Assembly: GCA_028290225.1 (NCBI GenBank)
Contig: JAQGKH010000019.1
Location: 1 to 7,362 of the forward strand
Source: Devosia sp.
Lineage (GTDB): Bacteria; Pseudomonadota; Alphaproteobacteria; Rhizobiales; Devosiaceae
Direction of reading: 5' to 3'
Length of the DNA stretch: 7,362 nucleotides
The number at the start of each line of letters is the position of its first letter. The first letter of the stretch is position 1. The notes under the pieces were generated by a model, which saw only the letters and a program-made list of their open reading frames with translations, was not told the origin of the DNA and did not search any database. Made by a program: the position numbers and the translations under genes. Shown piece by piece: positions 1 to 7,022 of this stretch.

Positions 1-614
1 TGATCCTGTTCGGCATTCCCGATGATGAGGCCGAAACCACGCATTGGGCGCTCGAAATTCCCAAGCTTGGCTCCCTGATCCTCACGCACAAGCTGGATGG
101 CGAGATCAAGGGGCTCAAGGAATGGGCGCGCGAAGACCGGCCGCCGGCGCTGATCCCGTTTTTCACCTTCCGCGTCATGGTAGGCATCGGGTTCCTGATG
201 CTGGGACTTGGGCTGTGGTCCTTGTGGTCGCGGTGGCGCGGCACGATCTTCACCAATCGCTGGCTGCATCGGGCGGCGCTGGTGATGGGACCGTCGGGCT
301 ATGTCGCAGTGCTGGCCGGATGGTACACCACCGAAGTCGGACGGCAGCCCTATACGATTTATGGCCTCGTGCGCACCGCCGACAGCTTGTCGCCGGTGGA
401 GGCGCCTGCGGTGGGGACATCCCTTACCGCCTTTGTTGTCGTGTATTTCATCGTGTTCGGCGCGGGCGTGTTCTACCTGTTGCGGCTGATGCGACGGCCC
501 CCGATCCTTGAAGAGGATCACGAACTCGACAAGGGCCCACATCGTGCCGCCGGCATCACCCCCGGCCCGGCGCAAGAAGAGCCCATCCGCACGGGAGGCG
601 CCAGTGTCCATTGA
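1..614 (+). CDS. cydA: Cytochrome bd (CIO-type) ubiquinol oxidase subunit I, C-terminal part
   Basis: Partial gene: the reading frame is open from the left edge (first full codon at 3) to a TGA at 612-614, giving 203 residues of a CydA/CioA C-terminus. The protein oxidises ubiquinol and carries the hemes that reduce O2 to water in the inner membrane. Visible marks are an FRVMVG motif, whose Met (codon 177-179) sits where family members have the heme b558 axial methionine, and a GWYTTEVGRQPY motif, whose Glu (333-335) matches the conserved heme-proximal glutamate. Three hydrophobic spans lie near fragment residues 50-72, 88-108 and 139-162. A polar tail of about 40 residues, rich in Pro, Glu and Arg, follows the last span. 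The motif set and the DUF2474 partner suggest the cyanide-insensitive (CioA) type rather than the classical long-Q-loop CydA, but the Q-loop lies outside the window, so this is inference. The end overlaps cydB by 11 bases. Confidence 0.95.
   Translation, partial: ILFGIPDDEAETTHWALEIPKLGSLILTHKLDGEIKGLKEWAREDRPPALIPFFTFRVMVGIGFLMLGLGLWSLWSRWRGTIFTNRWLHRAALVMGPSGYVAVLAGWYTTEVGRQPYTIYGLVRTADSLSPVEAPAVGTSLTAFVVVYFIVFGAGVFYLLRLMRRPPILEEDHELDKGPHRAAGITPGPAQEEPIRTGGASVH
593..598 (+). promoter_or_regulatory. Shine-Dalgarno of cydB, inside cydA
   Basis: GGGAGG ends five bases before the GTG at 604. It decides the cydB start: the frame is open back to an ATG at 508, but that ATG is inside cydA and the peptide it would add (basic, Pro/Ser-rich) does not resemble any CydB N-terminus. 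Confidence 0.8.
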
Positions 615-1608
615 TCTGCCGACAATCTGGGCCGGGCTGATCGCCTTTTCCGTGCTCGCCTATGTGGTGCTGGACGGGTTCGATCTGGGGATCGGGATCC
701 TGTTCCCGTTCTTTCCCGCGCGCAGCGACCGGGACATCATGACCAATTCCATCGCCCCGGTGTGGGACGGCAACGAAACCTGGCTGGTGCTGGGTGGCGG
801 CGGGCTGATGGCAGTGTTTCCGGTGGTTTATGCCACGGTGCTGCCGGCGCTCTACATGCCCATCATCCTGATGCTGCTGGGGCTGATCTTTCGCGGGGTC
901 GCTTTCGAGTTTCGCTGGCGCACCCATCGCGGCTCGGCCTGGTGGGACAAGGGGTTCTGGATCGGCTCCACGGTTGCCGGGTTCACGCAAGGCATTGCGC
1001 TTGGCGCCCTGGTGCAGGGGATCGAGATTTCCAACCGCTCCTATGTCGGGGGCTGGTGGGATTGGCTGTCGCCCTTTTCGGTGCTCTGCGGAGTCGCGGT
1101 GCTGGTGGGCTATGCCTTGCTAGGCGCCACTTGGCTCAATCTCAAAACTTCCAACGAACTGCAGGCGCATGCCCGGCGGGTGGCGATGTGGTCGGGAGCA
1201 ATCATGCTGGGGCTGATCGGGATCGTGTCCTTGTGGAGTCCCTTTATCAACGATGTCTACTTCCAGCGCTGGTTTGGCTGGCCGACCATGCTGTTTTCAG
1301 GCGTCGTTCCACTGCTGCTGGCCGCTTGCGCCTTTGCCTTGTGGCATGGGCTGACCACCGACAAGCATTTGCAGCCGTTTCTCGCGGCACTGGGCCTGTT
1401 CGTGCTGAGCTTTGCCGGGGTCGGGATCAGCTTCTACCCCTATATCGTGCCGGGCAGCCTCACCATCGAGGAAGCGGCCGCGCCTGACAGCTCGCTGTTG
1501 TTCCTGCTGGTGGGCGCCGTGGTGCTGGTACCCATCATCCTGGCCTATACCGGCTATGCCTATTGGGTGTTCCGCGGCAAGATCGACCCGGAGGAGGGTT
1601 ACCATTGA
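604..1608 (+). CDS. cydB: Cytochrome bd (CIO-type) ubiquinol oxidase subunit II
   Basis: Complete 334-residue CydB/CioB, the usual family length. It is the second integral membrane subunit of the bd quinol oxidase and pairs with CydA. The N-terminus (MSIDLPTIWAGLIAFSVLAY) leads into the family motif LDGFDLGIG at residues 23-31. A WDGNETWLV block follows at about 54-62, then a glycine-rich turn and FRGVAFEFRW near 98-107. About eight or nine hydrophobic spans continue to a short charged C-terminus (FRGKIDPEEGYH). The GTG start at 604 is chosen from the Shine-Dalgarno and the family N-terminus. It overlaps the cydA stop by 11 bases, which points to translational coupling. The WDGNETW form is common in CioB/AppB-type subunits. 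The TGA stop at 1606-1608 overlaps the TTG start of the next small gene. No frameshift or missing motif is seen. Confidence 0.97.
   Translation: MSIDLPTIWAGLIAFSVLAYVVLDGFDLGIGILFPFFPARSDRDIMTNSIAPVWDGNETWLVLGGGGLMAVFPVVYATVLPALYMPIILMLLGLIFRGVAFEFRWRTHRGSAWWDKGFWIGSTVAGFTQGIALGALVQGIEISNRSYVGGWWDWLSPFSVLCGVAVLVGYALLGATWLNLKTSNELQAHARRVAMWSGAIMLGLIGIVSLWSPFINDVYFQRWFGWPTMLFSGVVPLLLAACAFALWHGLTTDKHLQPFLAALGLFVLSFAGVGISFYPYIVPGSLTIEEAAAPDSSLLFLLVGAVVLVPIILAYTGYAYWVFRGKIDPEEGYH
1592..1598 (+). promoter_or_regulatory. Shine-Dalgarno of the DUF2474 small gene, inside cydB
   Basis: AGGAGGG, close to the ideal anti-16S match, ends six bases before the TTG at 1605. Its strength and spacing are the main reason for accepting an unusual TTG start for a 38-codon gene. 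Confidence 0.75.
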
Positions 1609-1721
1609 CGGGCCCTCGATCTCGAGCCAGCCAATGGTTGTGGTTTGTGGGCCTGTGGATAGCCGGGGTCGCCGCAGTAACGGCTGTGGGTCTGGTGATC
1701 CGGCTGTTTCTCGTGCCCTAG
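1605..1721 (+). CDS. DUF2474-type small membrane subunit of the bd oxidase (CydX-like)
   Basis: A 38-residue ORF read from TTG at 1605 to TAG at 1719-1721, beginning MTGPRSRASQWLWFVGLWIA. A short basic N-terminus is followed by a WLWFVGLWIAGV segment and one hydrophobic span (about residues 11-36) with a single Arg near its end. This is the pattern of DUF2474 proteins, which are encoded just after cioB in many proteobacterial CIO operons. They are thought to play the part of CydX, a single-span peptide that stabilises the hemes of cytochrome bd; that role is inferred here. The start overlaps the cydB stop in TTGA (4 bases) and has an excellent Shine-Dalgarno. No other start codon in this frame gives the full motif. 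The stop codon overlaps the stop of the convergent helicase gene. Family assignment rests on pattern and position, not on a database search. Confidence 0.85.
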   Translation: MTGPRSRASQWLWFVGLWIAGVAAVTAVGLVIRLFLVP

Positions 1722-4700
1722 GAAGCGAGCTTGTCCAGCAGTTCGCCGATAATTTGCACGCGCTCGGTCGGGCTTTCCGTCGGCTGGCGCGTAATTAGCC
1801 GGCCATCGACCCAGTCCAGTGCCCCACCGCTCTTTTTGGCCAAGCGCTTGCCGGCCTTTTCGTCAGCCGTGAGAGCAATGGCCAGTGGACCGGCTTCGAT
1901 CTTGCCGATACCCAGCGCCGCGGCCGATAAAGCCAGGCGGGTGGCTCCCAGCAGCGTTTGCGTGGGTTCGGGCAATTCGCCGAAACGATCGGCCAATTCA
2001 TCGGCAAAGGCATCAACGCCTTCGACGCTGCGCAACCGCTGGAGCCGGGCATATAGGTTGATCCGCACCACCGGCTCGGGAACATAATCAGGAGGGATCG
2101 ATCCACCACCACCCAGATTGAGGTGGACCGGCCCGCTGTCGCCTCGCTGGCCGCCCTTGGCAGCAGTTACGGCCCGCTCGAGCAGATCCTGGTACAAGCC
2201 GGCGCCGAGCAGCTTCATATGCCCGGCCTGCTCCTCGCCCAGCAGATCGCCGCCGCCGCGCAGATCCAGGTCGCGCGCGCTGATCTCAAAACCCGAGCCC
2301 AGCCGATCGAAGGCTTCAAGCGTTGACAGGCGGGCGCGCGTTGCGTCGGGGATCGTGTCCTTGGGGTCGGTGAGAAGATAGGCAATGCCCTGGGTGCGCC
2401 CCCGGCCCACCCGGCCGCGCAGCTGATGGAGTTGCGACAGGCCGAACCGATCGGCGTGCCACACCAGCATGGTGTTGGCGCGGGGCACGTCCAGCCCGCT
2501 TTCAATGATGGTGGTAGCGAGCAGCACATCCCCTGCCCCGCCGGCGAAATCCACCAGTACATGGTCGATCTCGGCGGGCGGCAGGTCGCCGTGAGCGACG
2601 GCGAGCGCTAGTTCGGGAACGATCCGGTTCAGCTCCTTTGCTAGCGGGGCAATGTCCTCGATACGGGGCACAACTATGAAGCTTTGGCCGCCCCGCCGCC
2701 GCTCGCGCAGCAGCGCGGTTCGCACCGCGCCGGCATCAAAGGGTGCCAGAAACGTGCGGATGGGCCGGCGCCGGGCTGGCGGGGTGGCGATGATGCTGAC
2801 ATCCTGCAGGCCGACCAGGGCTGACTGAAGCGTGCGCGGGATGGGCGTTGCGCTCATCAGCAGCACATGGAGATCGGGCGCCAGCGCCTGCAGCTGCGCC
2901 TTGAGCTTGGCGCCAAAACGCTGCTCCTCATCTATGATCACGAGGGCGAGGTCTCTGAAGCTGACATCCTTGCCGGCAACCGCTTCGGTAGCCACGAGGA
3001 CACGGATGTCTCCGCTCGCCAGGTCCGCCTTGACCGCCTTGGCCTGCGCTGGAGTGAGCAAACGGGAGAGCTGACCAACCTTGATGTCGGTTCCCGCAAA
3101 ACGGCGCTCGAAGCTTTGCAGGTGCTGACGCACCAGGACCGTGGTAGGGGCCACCAGCACCACTTGCCGGCCGGCCAGCGCCGCAGCAGCTGCGGCACGG
3201 AGCGCCACTTCGGTTTTGCCAAAGCCCACATCCCCGCAAACCAGCCGGTTCATGGGACGGCCGGAGGCAAGATCCTCCAGCACCGCGTGGATGGCGGCGG
3301 ACTGGTCGGGAGTTTCGGGATAAGGAAAGCGCGCCGACAGGCGGCTGAAGGCGGCAGCAGGTGGCTCGATCGGCGCGGCCGTGGCCTCGGCCCGGGCCTT
3401 AGCGGCAGCGGCGAGGCCTTGGGCGGCGGCGTCGATCTGGGCGCTGACTTCGGCCCGCTTGTTCTTCCAAGCCTCGGTGTGGAGGCGATCAAGGGTGACT
3501 GCCTCGGTATCGGCGCCATAGCGCCACAACCGTCCGAAATCCTCCACAGGTACCAGAACGGACGCGCCGCCGTGATATTCCAGGCGCACGGTGTCCTGCT
3601 CGATCCCTTCAACCTCCACGCGGTCAAGGTCGCGAAGAATGCCGACCCCATAGTCTTCGTGCACGACGACGTCGCCAACGCGCAGTTCGGTTTGGCCCAG
3701 CAGGACCGCGGCATCCGTTTGCTCGGCATCGGCCAGGCGCGTACCCAGCACATCGGGCGCGGCGATCAGAACAAGGCCCTTGTTGGCATCGACGAAACCC
3801 GCATCCAGATCAAGCGGCAGCGCTGCGGGCTGATCGGATGGTGCAGCTTGGACTTCCTGCCAGTGTTCGAGCGGCAGGGGAGCAGGACCGCGCGCGCGGC
3901 GCAGCTTGGTGCGCAGCCGCTGCTGCTCACTCGGCGTGCCAGTCAGCACCACCCGGCGGTCGCTTCCAAGCTGTTCGCCGATAAAGGCGGCAAAGGCACG
4001 GGCAGGATTGCGCTCCAACGTGAAGCGTGGCGCGGGCTCCAGCCCGCCAAGGTCAACGGCGTGCGGCTTGCGCGAAGCCAAGGTCGATGTCCACTCCTGA
4101 TGACCCAGATACAGCGCTTGAGGGATCAGGGGCTTGCCTTCAGTGCCGAAATCGCGCGCCGCGTCGTGCGCTTCCTTGATCTGCTCGATCAGGGTGGGCG
4201 CCCGTTCCACCGCAGTGTCGCTGATCAAAAGGCTCGCATCGGGCAGGTAATCGAAAATGGTTTGCAGGTAGTCATAGCGTTGGGGCAACCGATGTTCAGC
4301 GCCAGAGGAACGCTCATGATCGTCGCCAATGAGTTCGGAGGCTGGACCCACCAGCAATTCGTCCTGCTCGTCCTCGGTGCGCTGGCTGCGCGGGTCGTAA
4401 GCAAAGATGCTCTCGATGCGGTCGCCCTCATCGAGCATTAGGCGGAACGGCACTTCGCTTTCCGCCGGGAAGATCTCCACAGCGCTGCCGCGAAGCGCGA
4501 TCTCGCCGGGTTCGTCGATCCGGTCATCGACCTCATAGCCGGTTTGGCGGGCGAAGCTTTCGAGAGCCTCGCGATCGAGTTTGTCTCCGCGGCGCAACTG
4601 GAGCACGCTTGCCCCAACAACCTCGGCCGGCGGGACGCGCTGGAGGGCCGCGTCAACCGACGTCACCAGGATGCGAGGCCCCGCCGGGTTGCCGCCAAGA

Positions 4701-5026
4701 CCACGCAGCGCTGCCATGCGGCGCCCCATGCTTTCGTGGCTGGGCGACGAGCGGTCGTAGGGCAGGCAATCCCAAGGCGGAAGGAACAGCACTTGCGCCT
4801 GGGGGGCAAAGCCGCGCAGGGCGCGTGCGGTTTCCTCGGCGCGGCGCTCGCTCGACATGATCACCAGCACGGACCGGTTTGGCGCGAGGGTCCCGGCCAG
4901 GCGGAAGGCTGTTGCGGCGGCAGGTGGCTGAAGGGAAGGCTTGGCCATGTCCTCGACCGTGGGTGCCGGGTTGCCGCGGGGGGCGAGCCGGCGCGAGGGA
5001 ATGCGCTCGGCAACTGGGGTGGTCAT
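1718..5026 (-). CDS. mfd: Mfd-like transcription-repair coupling helicase (divergent, possibly a paralogue)
   Basis: A 1102-residue protein with the full Mfd domain order. Mfd binds RNA polymerase stalled at DNA lesions, pushes it off using ATP-driven translocation and recruits UvrA for excision repair in the cytoplasm. A UvrB-like N-terminal module (about 35-350) contains WDCLPYDRSSP and DAALQRVPP. An RNA-polymerase-interaction domain follows near 445-510 (VGDVVVHEDYGVG). The RecG/Mfd motor has Walker A GDVGFGKTE at 598-606, DEEQRFG at 699-705, SATPIPRTL at 725-733 and QLHQLRGRVGRGR at 865-877. A C-terminal TRCF domain spans about 978-1090 (PPDYVPEPVVRINLYARL). It differs from canonical Mfd in being about 50 residues shorter, in having VATEAVAGK where Mfd and RecG normally have a GTHALL-type motif, and in other places. 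It may be a second, specialised copy rather than the housekeeping Mfd. The start is uncertain: ATG at 5026 lacks a clear Shine-Dalgarno, and ATG at 4948 would remove 26 poorly conserved residues. Confidence 0.9.
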   Translation of the reverse strand: MTTPVAERIPSRRLAPRGNPAPTVEDMAKPSLQPPAAATAFRLAGTLAPNRSVLVIMSSERRAEETARALRGFAPQAQVLFLPPWDCLPYDRSSPSHESMGRRMAALRGLGGNPAGPRILVTSVDAALQRVPPAEVVGASVLQLRRGDKLDREALESFARQTGYEVDDRIDEPGEIALRGSAVEIFPAESEVPFRLMLDEGDRIESIFAYDPRSQRTEDEQDELLVGPASELIGDDHERSSGAEHRLPQRYDYLQTIFDYLPDASLLISDTAVERAPTLIEQIKEAHDAARDFGTEGKPLIPQALYLGHQEWTSTLASRKPHAVDLGGLEPAPRFTLERNPARAFAAFIGEQLGSDRRVVLTGTPSEQQRLRTKLRRARGPAPLPLEHWQEVQAAPSDQPAALPLDLDAGFVDANKGLVLIAAPDVLGTRLADAEQTDAAVLLGQTELRVGDVVVHEDYGVGILRDLDRVEVEGIEQDTVRLEYHGGASVLVPVEDFGRLWRYGADTEAVTLDRLHTEAWKNKRAEVSAQIDAAAQGLAAAAKARAEATAAPIEPPAAAFSRLSARFPYPETPDQSAAIHAVLEDLASGRPMNRLVCGDVGFGKTEVALRAAAAAALAGRQVVLVAPTTVLVRQHLQSFERRFAGTDIKVGQLSRLLTPAQAKAVKADLASGDIRVLVATEAVAGKDVSFRDLALVIIDEEQRFGAKLKAQLQALAPDLHVLLMSATPIPRTLQSALVGLQDVSIIATPPARRRPIRTFLAPFDAGAVRTALLRERRRGGQSFIVVPRIEDIAPLAKELNRIVPELALAVAHGDLPPAEIDHVLVDFAGGAGDVLLATTIIESGLDVPRANTMLVWHADRFGLSQLHQLRGRVGRGRTQGIAYLLTDPKDTIPDATRARLSTLEAFDRLGSGFEISARDLDLRGGGDLLGEEQAGHMKLLGAGLYQDLLERAVTAAKGGQRGDSGPVHLNLGGGGSIPPDYVPEPVVRINLYARLQRLRSVEGVDAFADELADRFGELPEPTQTLLGATRLALSAAALGIGKIEAGPLAIALTADEKAGKRLAKKSGGALDWVDGRLITRQPTESPTERVQIIGELLDKLAS

Positions 5027-5053
5027 GAAGAGGTCACTCGAAACAACAGGACT

Positions 5054-5066
5054 CCCGCAACGCGGG
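5054..5066 (-). other. Small GC-rich hairpin between cysA and the Mfd-like gene
   Basis: CCCGC-GTT-GCGGG on the minus strand is a perfect five-pair stem with a three-base loop. It is followed by a loosely T-rich stretch (TCCTGTTGTTT), so it could act as a weak terminator for the cysTWA transcript. The stem is short and the T run is interrupted, and it overlaps the CGTT of the putative stress promoter, so termination is doubtful. Confidence 0.3.
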
Positions 5067-5083
5067 CGAACCGCCGCTGTTCC
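5059..5083 (-). promoter_or_regulatory. Putative EcfG-type (general stress) promoter for the Mfd-like gene
   Basis: On the minus strand GGAAC (5083-5079) is followed after exactly 16 bases by CGTT (5062-5059). This is the published consensus for the alphaproteobacterial general-stress sigma factor EcfG, GGAAC-N16/17-CGTT. It lies in the only intergenic gap of the window and points at the helicase gene. Transcription would start near 5052, giving a leader of about 26 bases to the ATG at 5026. The match is read directly; use by EcfG is inference. Confidence 0.65.
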
Positions 5084-5118
5084 GACGCGCTGAGCCTTTG
5101 TTTGGGTTCCCGGTGGCC

Positions 5119-6156
5119 TCAGCTCGCCGGGAAAAGCTGCCAGCGGCGCGGCCGGAACGACAACTGCGACCGCTCACCGGCGGGATGATCGAAGGGCAAG
5201 TCGATTTCCACTCGGTGGTTCGCAGGGCCAAGGTCGAGTTCCACGCGTCGGGTGCCCCCGACCCGGCGGCTGGTGTGCACGGCTCCCGCCAGAGTTGCAT
5301 CGCCTTCCACGAGGTCAACATCGTGGGGACGGAAGAACAGGCGAGCGGGTCCGGGCCTAGCTGCAGGGACAGGCACGCCGATGGAGCGTCCCTCCACCAG
5401 CAGTTCCCCGTTGCCGACGGTGACCGGGAGTTCGCTCGATTCACCAATGAAGCCGAAGACGAAGGGCGAGGCAGGACGATCATAAACATCGTCCGGGGTG
5501 CCAACCTGCTCGATGGCCCCCTGGCTCATAACGCAAAGACGATCGGAGAGCTCGAGCGCTTCCTCCTGGTCATGGGTCACGAACACGGTAGTGTGGCCGG
5601 TACGATCATGCATTTCGCGCAGCCATCGGCGCAGCTCGCGCCGCACCTGGGCGTCAAGCGCGCCGAAGGGCTCATCGAGCAACAAAACGCCCGGCTCGAT
5701 GGCGAGGGCGCGAGCCAAGGCGACGCGCTGGCGCTGGCCGCCGGACAACTGGTTGGGATAGCGCTTTTCGAGCCCGGAAAGCTGGACCAAATCGAGCAGT
5801 TCCATGGCACGGCGACGGATTTCGCCCGCGGCAGGACGGCGGGCGCGCGGGCGCACCTTGAGCCCGAACGAGATGTTTTCCAGAATGGTCATGTGCCGGA
5901 ACAGCGCATAGTGCTGAAACACGAAGCCTATATTGCGCTCCTGCACCGTCTTTTCGGATGCGTCCATGTCGCCAAAGAAGATCTTGCCCTGACTGGGCAT
6001 CTCGAGGCCCGCGATCAGGCGCAGCAGCGTCGTCTTGCCCGAGCCAGAGGGACCCAGCAGCGCGATCAACTCGCCGGAACGGATATCGAGCGATACGTCC
6101 TTGAGTGCGGCGAAGCCGTCGAACTCCTTGCGCACATTGCTCACGCGAACTTCCAT
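5119..6156 (-). CDS. cysA: Sulfate/thiosulfate ABC importer ATP-binding subunit
   Basis: Complete 345-residue CysA, the cytoplasmic ATPase that powers sulfate/thiosulfate uptake through the CysT-CysW channel (two CysA per complex). The ABC core has Walker A GPSGSGKT at 35-42, the Q-loop Gln at 81, signature LSGGQRQR at 137-144, Walker B LLLDEP at 158-163, D-loop GALD at 165-168 and H-loop His195, so all catalytic elements are intact. The part after about residue 235 has the TOBE-like fold expected for this subfamily, including the motif FFRPHDVDL near 274-282. The N-terminus MEVRVSNVRKEFDGFAAL is typical of CysA. The ATG at 6156 has AGG five bases upstream and GGAG eleven bases upstream (6171-6168). 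It starts 17 bases after the cysW stop, in one operon with it. Assignment to sulfate rather than another CUT1/Fbp-type substrate comes from the CysT/CysW neighbours. Confidence 0.95.
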   Translation of the reverse strand: MEVRVSNVRKEFDGFAALKDVSLDIRSGELIALLGPSGSGKTTLLRLIAGLEMPSQGKIFFGDMDASEKTVQERNIGFVFQHYALFRHMTILENISFGLKVRPRARRPAAGEIRRRAMELLDLVQLSGLEKRYPNQLSGGQRQRVALARALAIEPGVLLLDEPFGALDAQVRRELRRWLREMHDRTGHTTVFVTHDQEEALELSDRLCVMSQGAIEQVGTPDDVYDRPASPFVFGFIGESSELPVTVGNGELLVEGRSIGVPVPAARPGPARLFFRPHDVDLVEGDATLAGAVHTSRRVGGTRRVELDLGPANHRVEIDLPFDHPAGERSQLSFRPRRWQLFPAS

Positions 6157-6173
6157 GTAACCTAGATCTCCGA

Positions 6174-7022
6174 TCAGTGGCCGCTGGCGGCGATTTCATC
6201 GCCGAAGCGCCATTCCAGCACGGTCTTGAGCACGAGCGTAACCAAGGCCAGCATGGCCAGAAGAGACGCAAGCGCGAAGGCCGCGGTGGCATTGTACTCG
6301 TTGTAGAACATTTCCACCTGCAGCGGGATGGTCGTGGTCTGGCCCCGTATCTTGCCGGAAACCACCGCCACTGCTCCGAATTCACCCATGGCCCGGGCAT
6401 TGCAGAGCAGCACGCCGTAGAGCAGGCCCCATTTGATGTTGGGAAGGGTGACGCGCCAGAAGGTCTGCCAGCCATTGGCGCCGAGCGACAGGGCCGCTTC
6501 CTCGTCATTGGTGCCTTGATCCTGCATCAGGGGGATCAGTTCGCGCGCGACGAATGGGAAGGTAACAAAGATCGTCGCCAACACGATGCCAGGGACGGCA
6601 AACAGCACCTCGACGCCATTGGCCTTGAGCCAGGGACCCAGCACGCTGCCGCCGCCAAACAGCAGCACGTAGACGAGGCCGGAGATCACTGGCGACACCG
6701 AAAAGGGCAGGTCAATGAGCGTGATCAGGAATGCCTTGCCCTTGAACTCGAATTTGGCGATCGCCCAGGACGCACAGATGCCAAAGACAACGTTGAGCGG
6801 AACCGCGATAGCGGCCACCAGTAGCGTCAGGCGGATCGCGGCTTGGGCGTCGGGGGTATTGAGCCCGGCCAGATAAGCCCCGAACCCGGACCGAAAGGCT
6901 TCGGAGAATACCGCCACCAAGGGCAGCAACAAGAACAGCGCCATGAACGCGACGCTGATCAAAATCAGCGCAATGCGGACGCCAAGGCGCTCGGAAACGG
7001 GCGAATGACGGCTACTTGCCAT
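6174..7022 (-). CDS. cysW: Sulfate/thiosulfate ABC importer permease subunit CysW
   Basis: Inner-membrane permease of about 282 residues, the usual length, forming the sulfate channel with CysT. It has a short polar N-terminus, a first long hydrophobic span (about 17-40), and further spans giving about six in total. The cytoplasmic EAA loop that docks on CysA lies near 174-196 (EEAALSLGANGWQTFWRVTL). The family block CNARAMGEFGAVAVVSGKI follows near 207-225, and QTTTIPLQVEMFYNEYN is typical of CysW. Two in-frame ATGs lie six bases apart (7028 and 7022). GAGG at 7033-7030 is seven bases from the second but only one from the first, so 7022 is preferred. Either start overlaps the end of cysT (by 11 or 17 bases), which suggests translational coupling. 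The stop is followed after 17 bases by cysA. Confidence 0.94.
   Translation of the reverse strand: MASSRHSPVSERLGVRIALILISVAFMALFLLLPLVAVFSEAFRSGFGAYLAGLNTPDAQAAIRLTLLVAAIAVPLNVVFGICASWAIAKFEFKGKAFLITLIDLPFSVSPVISGLVYVLLFGGGSVLGPWLKANGVEVLFAVPGIVLATIFVTFPFVARELIPLMQDQGTNDEEAALSLGANGWQTFWRVTLPNIKWGLLYGVLLCNARAMGEFGAVAVVSGKIRGQTTTIPLQVEMFYNEYNATAAFALASLLAMLALVTLVLKTVLEWRFGDEIAASGH

Noticed and set aside
508..603. Upstream ATG extending cydB by 32 residues
   Set aside because: The extension overlaps cydA coding sequence, has no CydB-like sequence, and a strong GGGAGG precedes the GTG at 604.
2867..4441. 524-codon open frame on the plus strand
   Set aside because: It lies wholly antisense to the Mfd-like gene. 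Its translation shows no recognisable domain, is rich in Gly, Arg and Gln, and reads as the mirror frame of GC-rich coding DNA.
5084..5110. Second GGAAC on the minus strand upstream of the helicase
   Set aside because: GGAAC at 5110-5106 is followed by CGTC after 18 bases, so both spacing and -10 sequence miss the EcfG consensus.
5098..6165. 355-codon open frame on the plus strand
   Set aside because: It is antisense to the fully intact cysA with no family motif or credible Shine-Dalgarno; a codon-bias shadow.
5672..6508. 278-codon minus-strand frame across the cysW-cysA junction
   Set aside because: It is out of frame with both real genes, whose motifs are complete, and its translation is a frame-shifted shadow of them.
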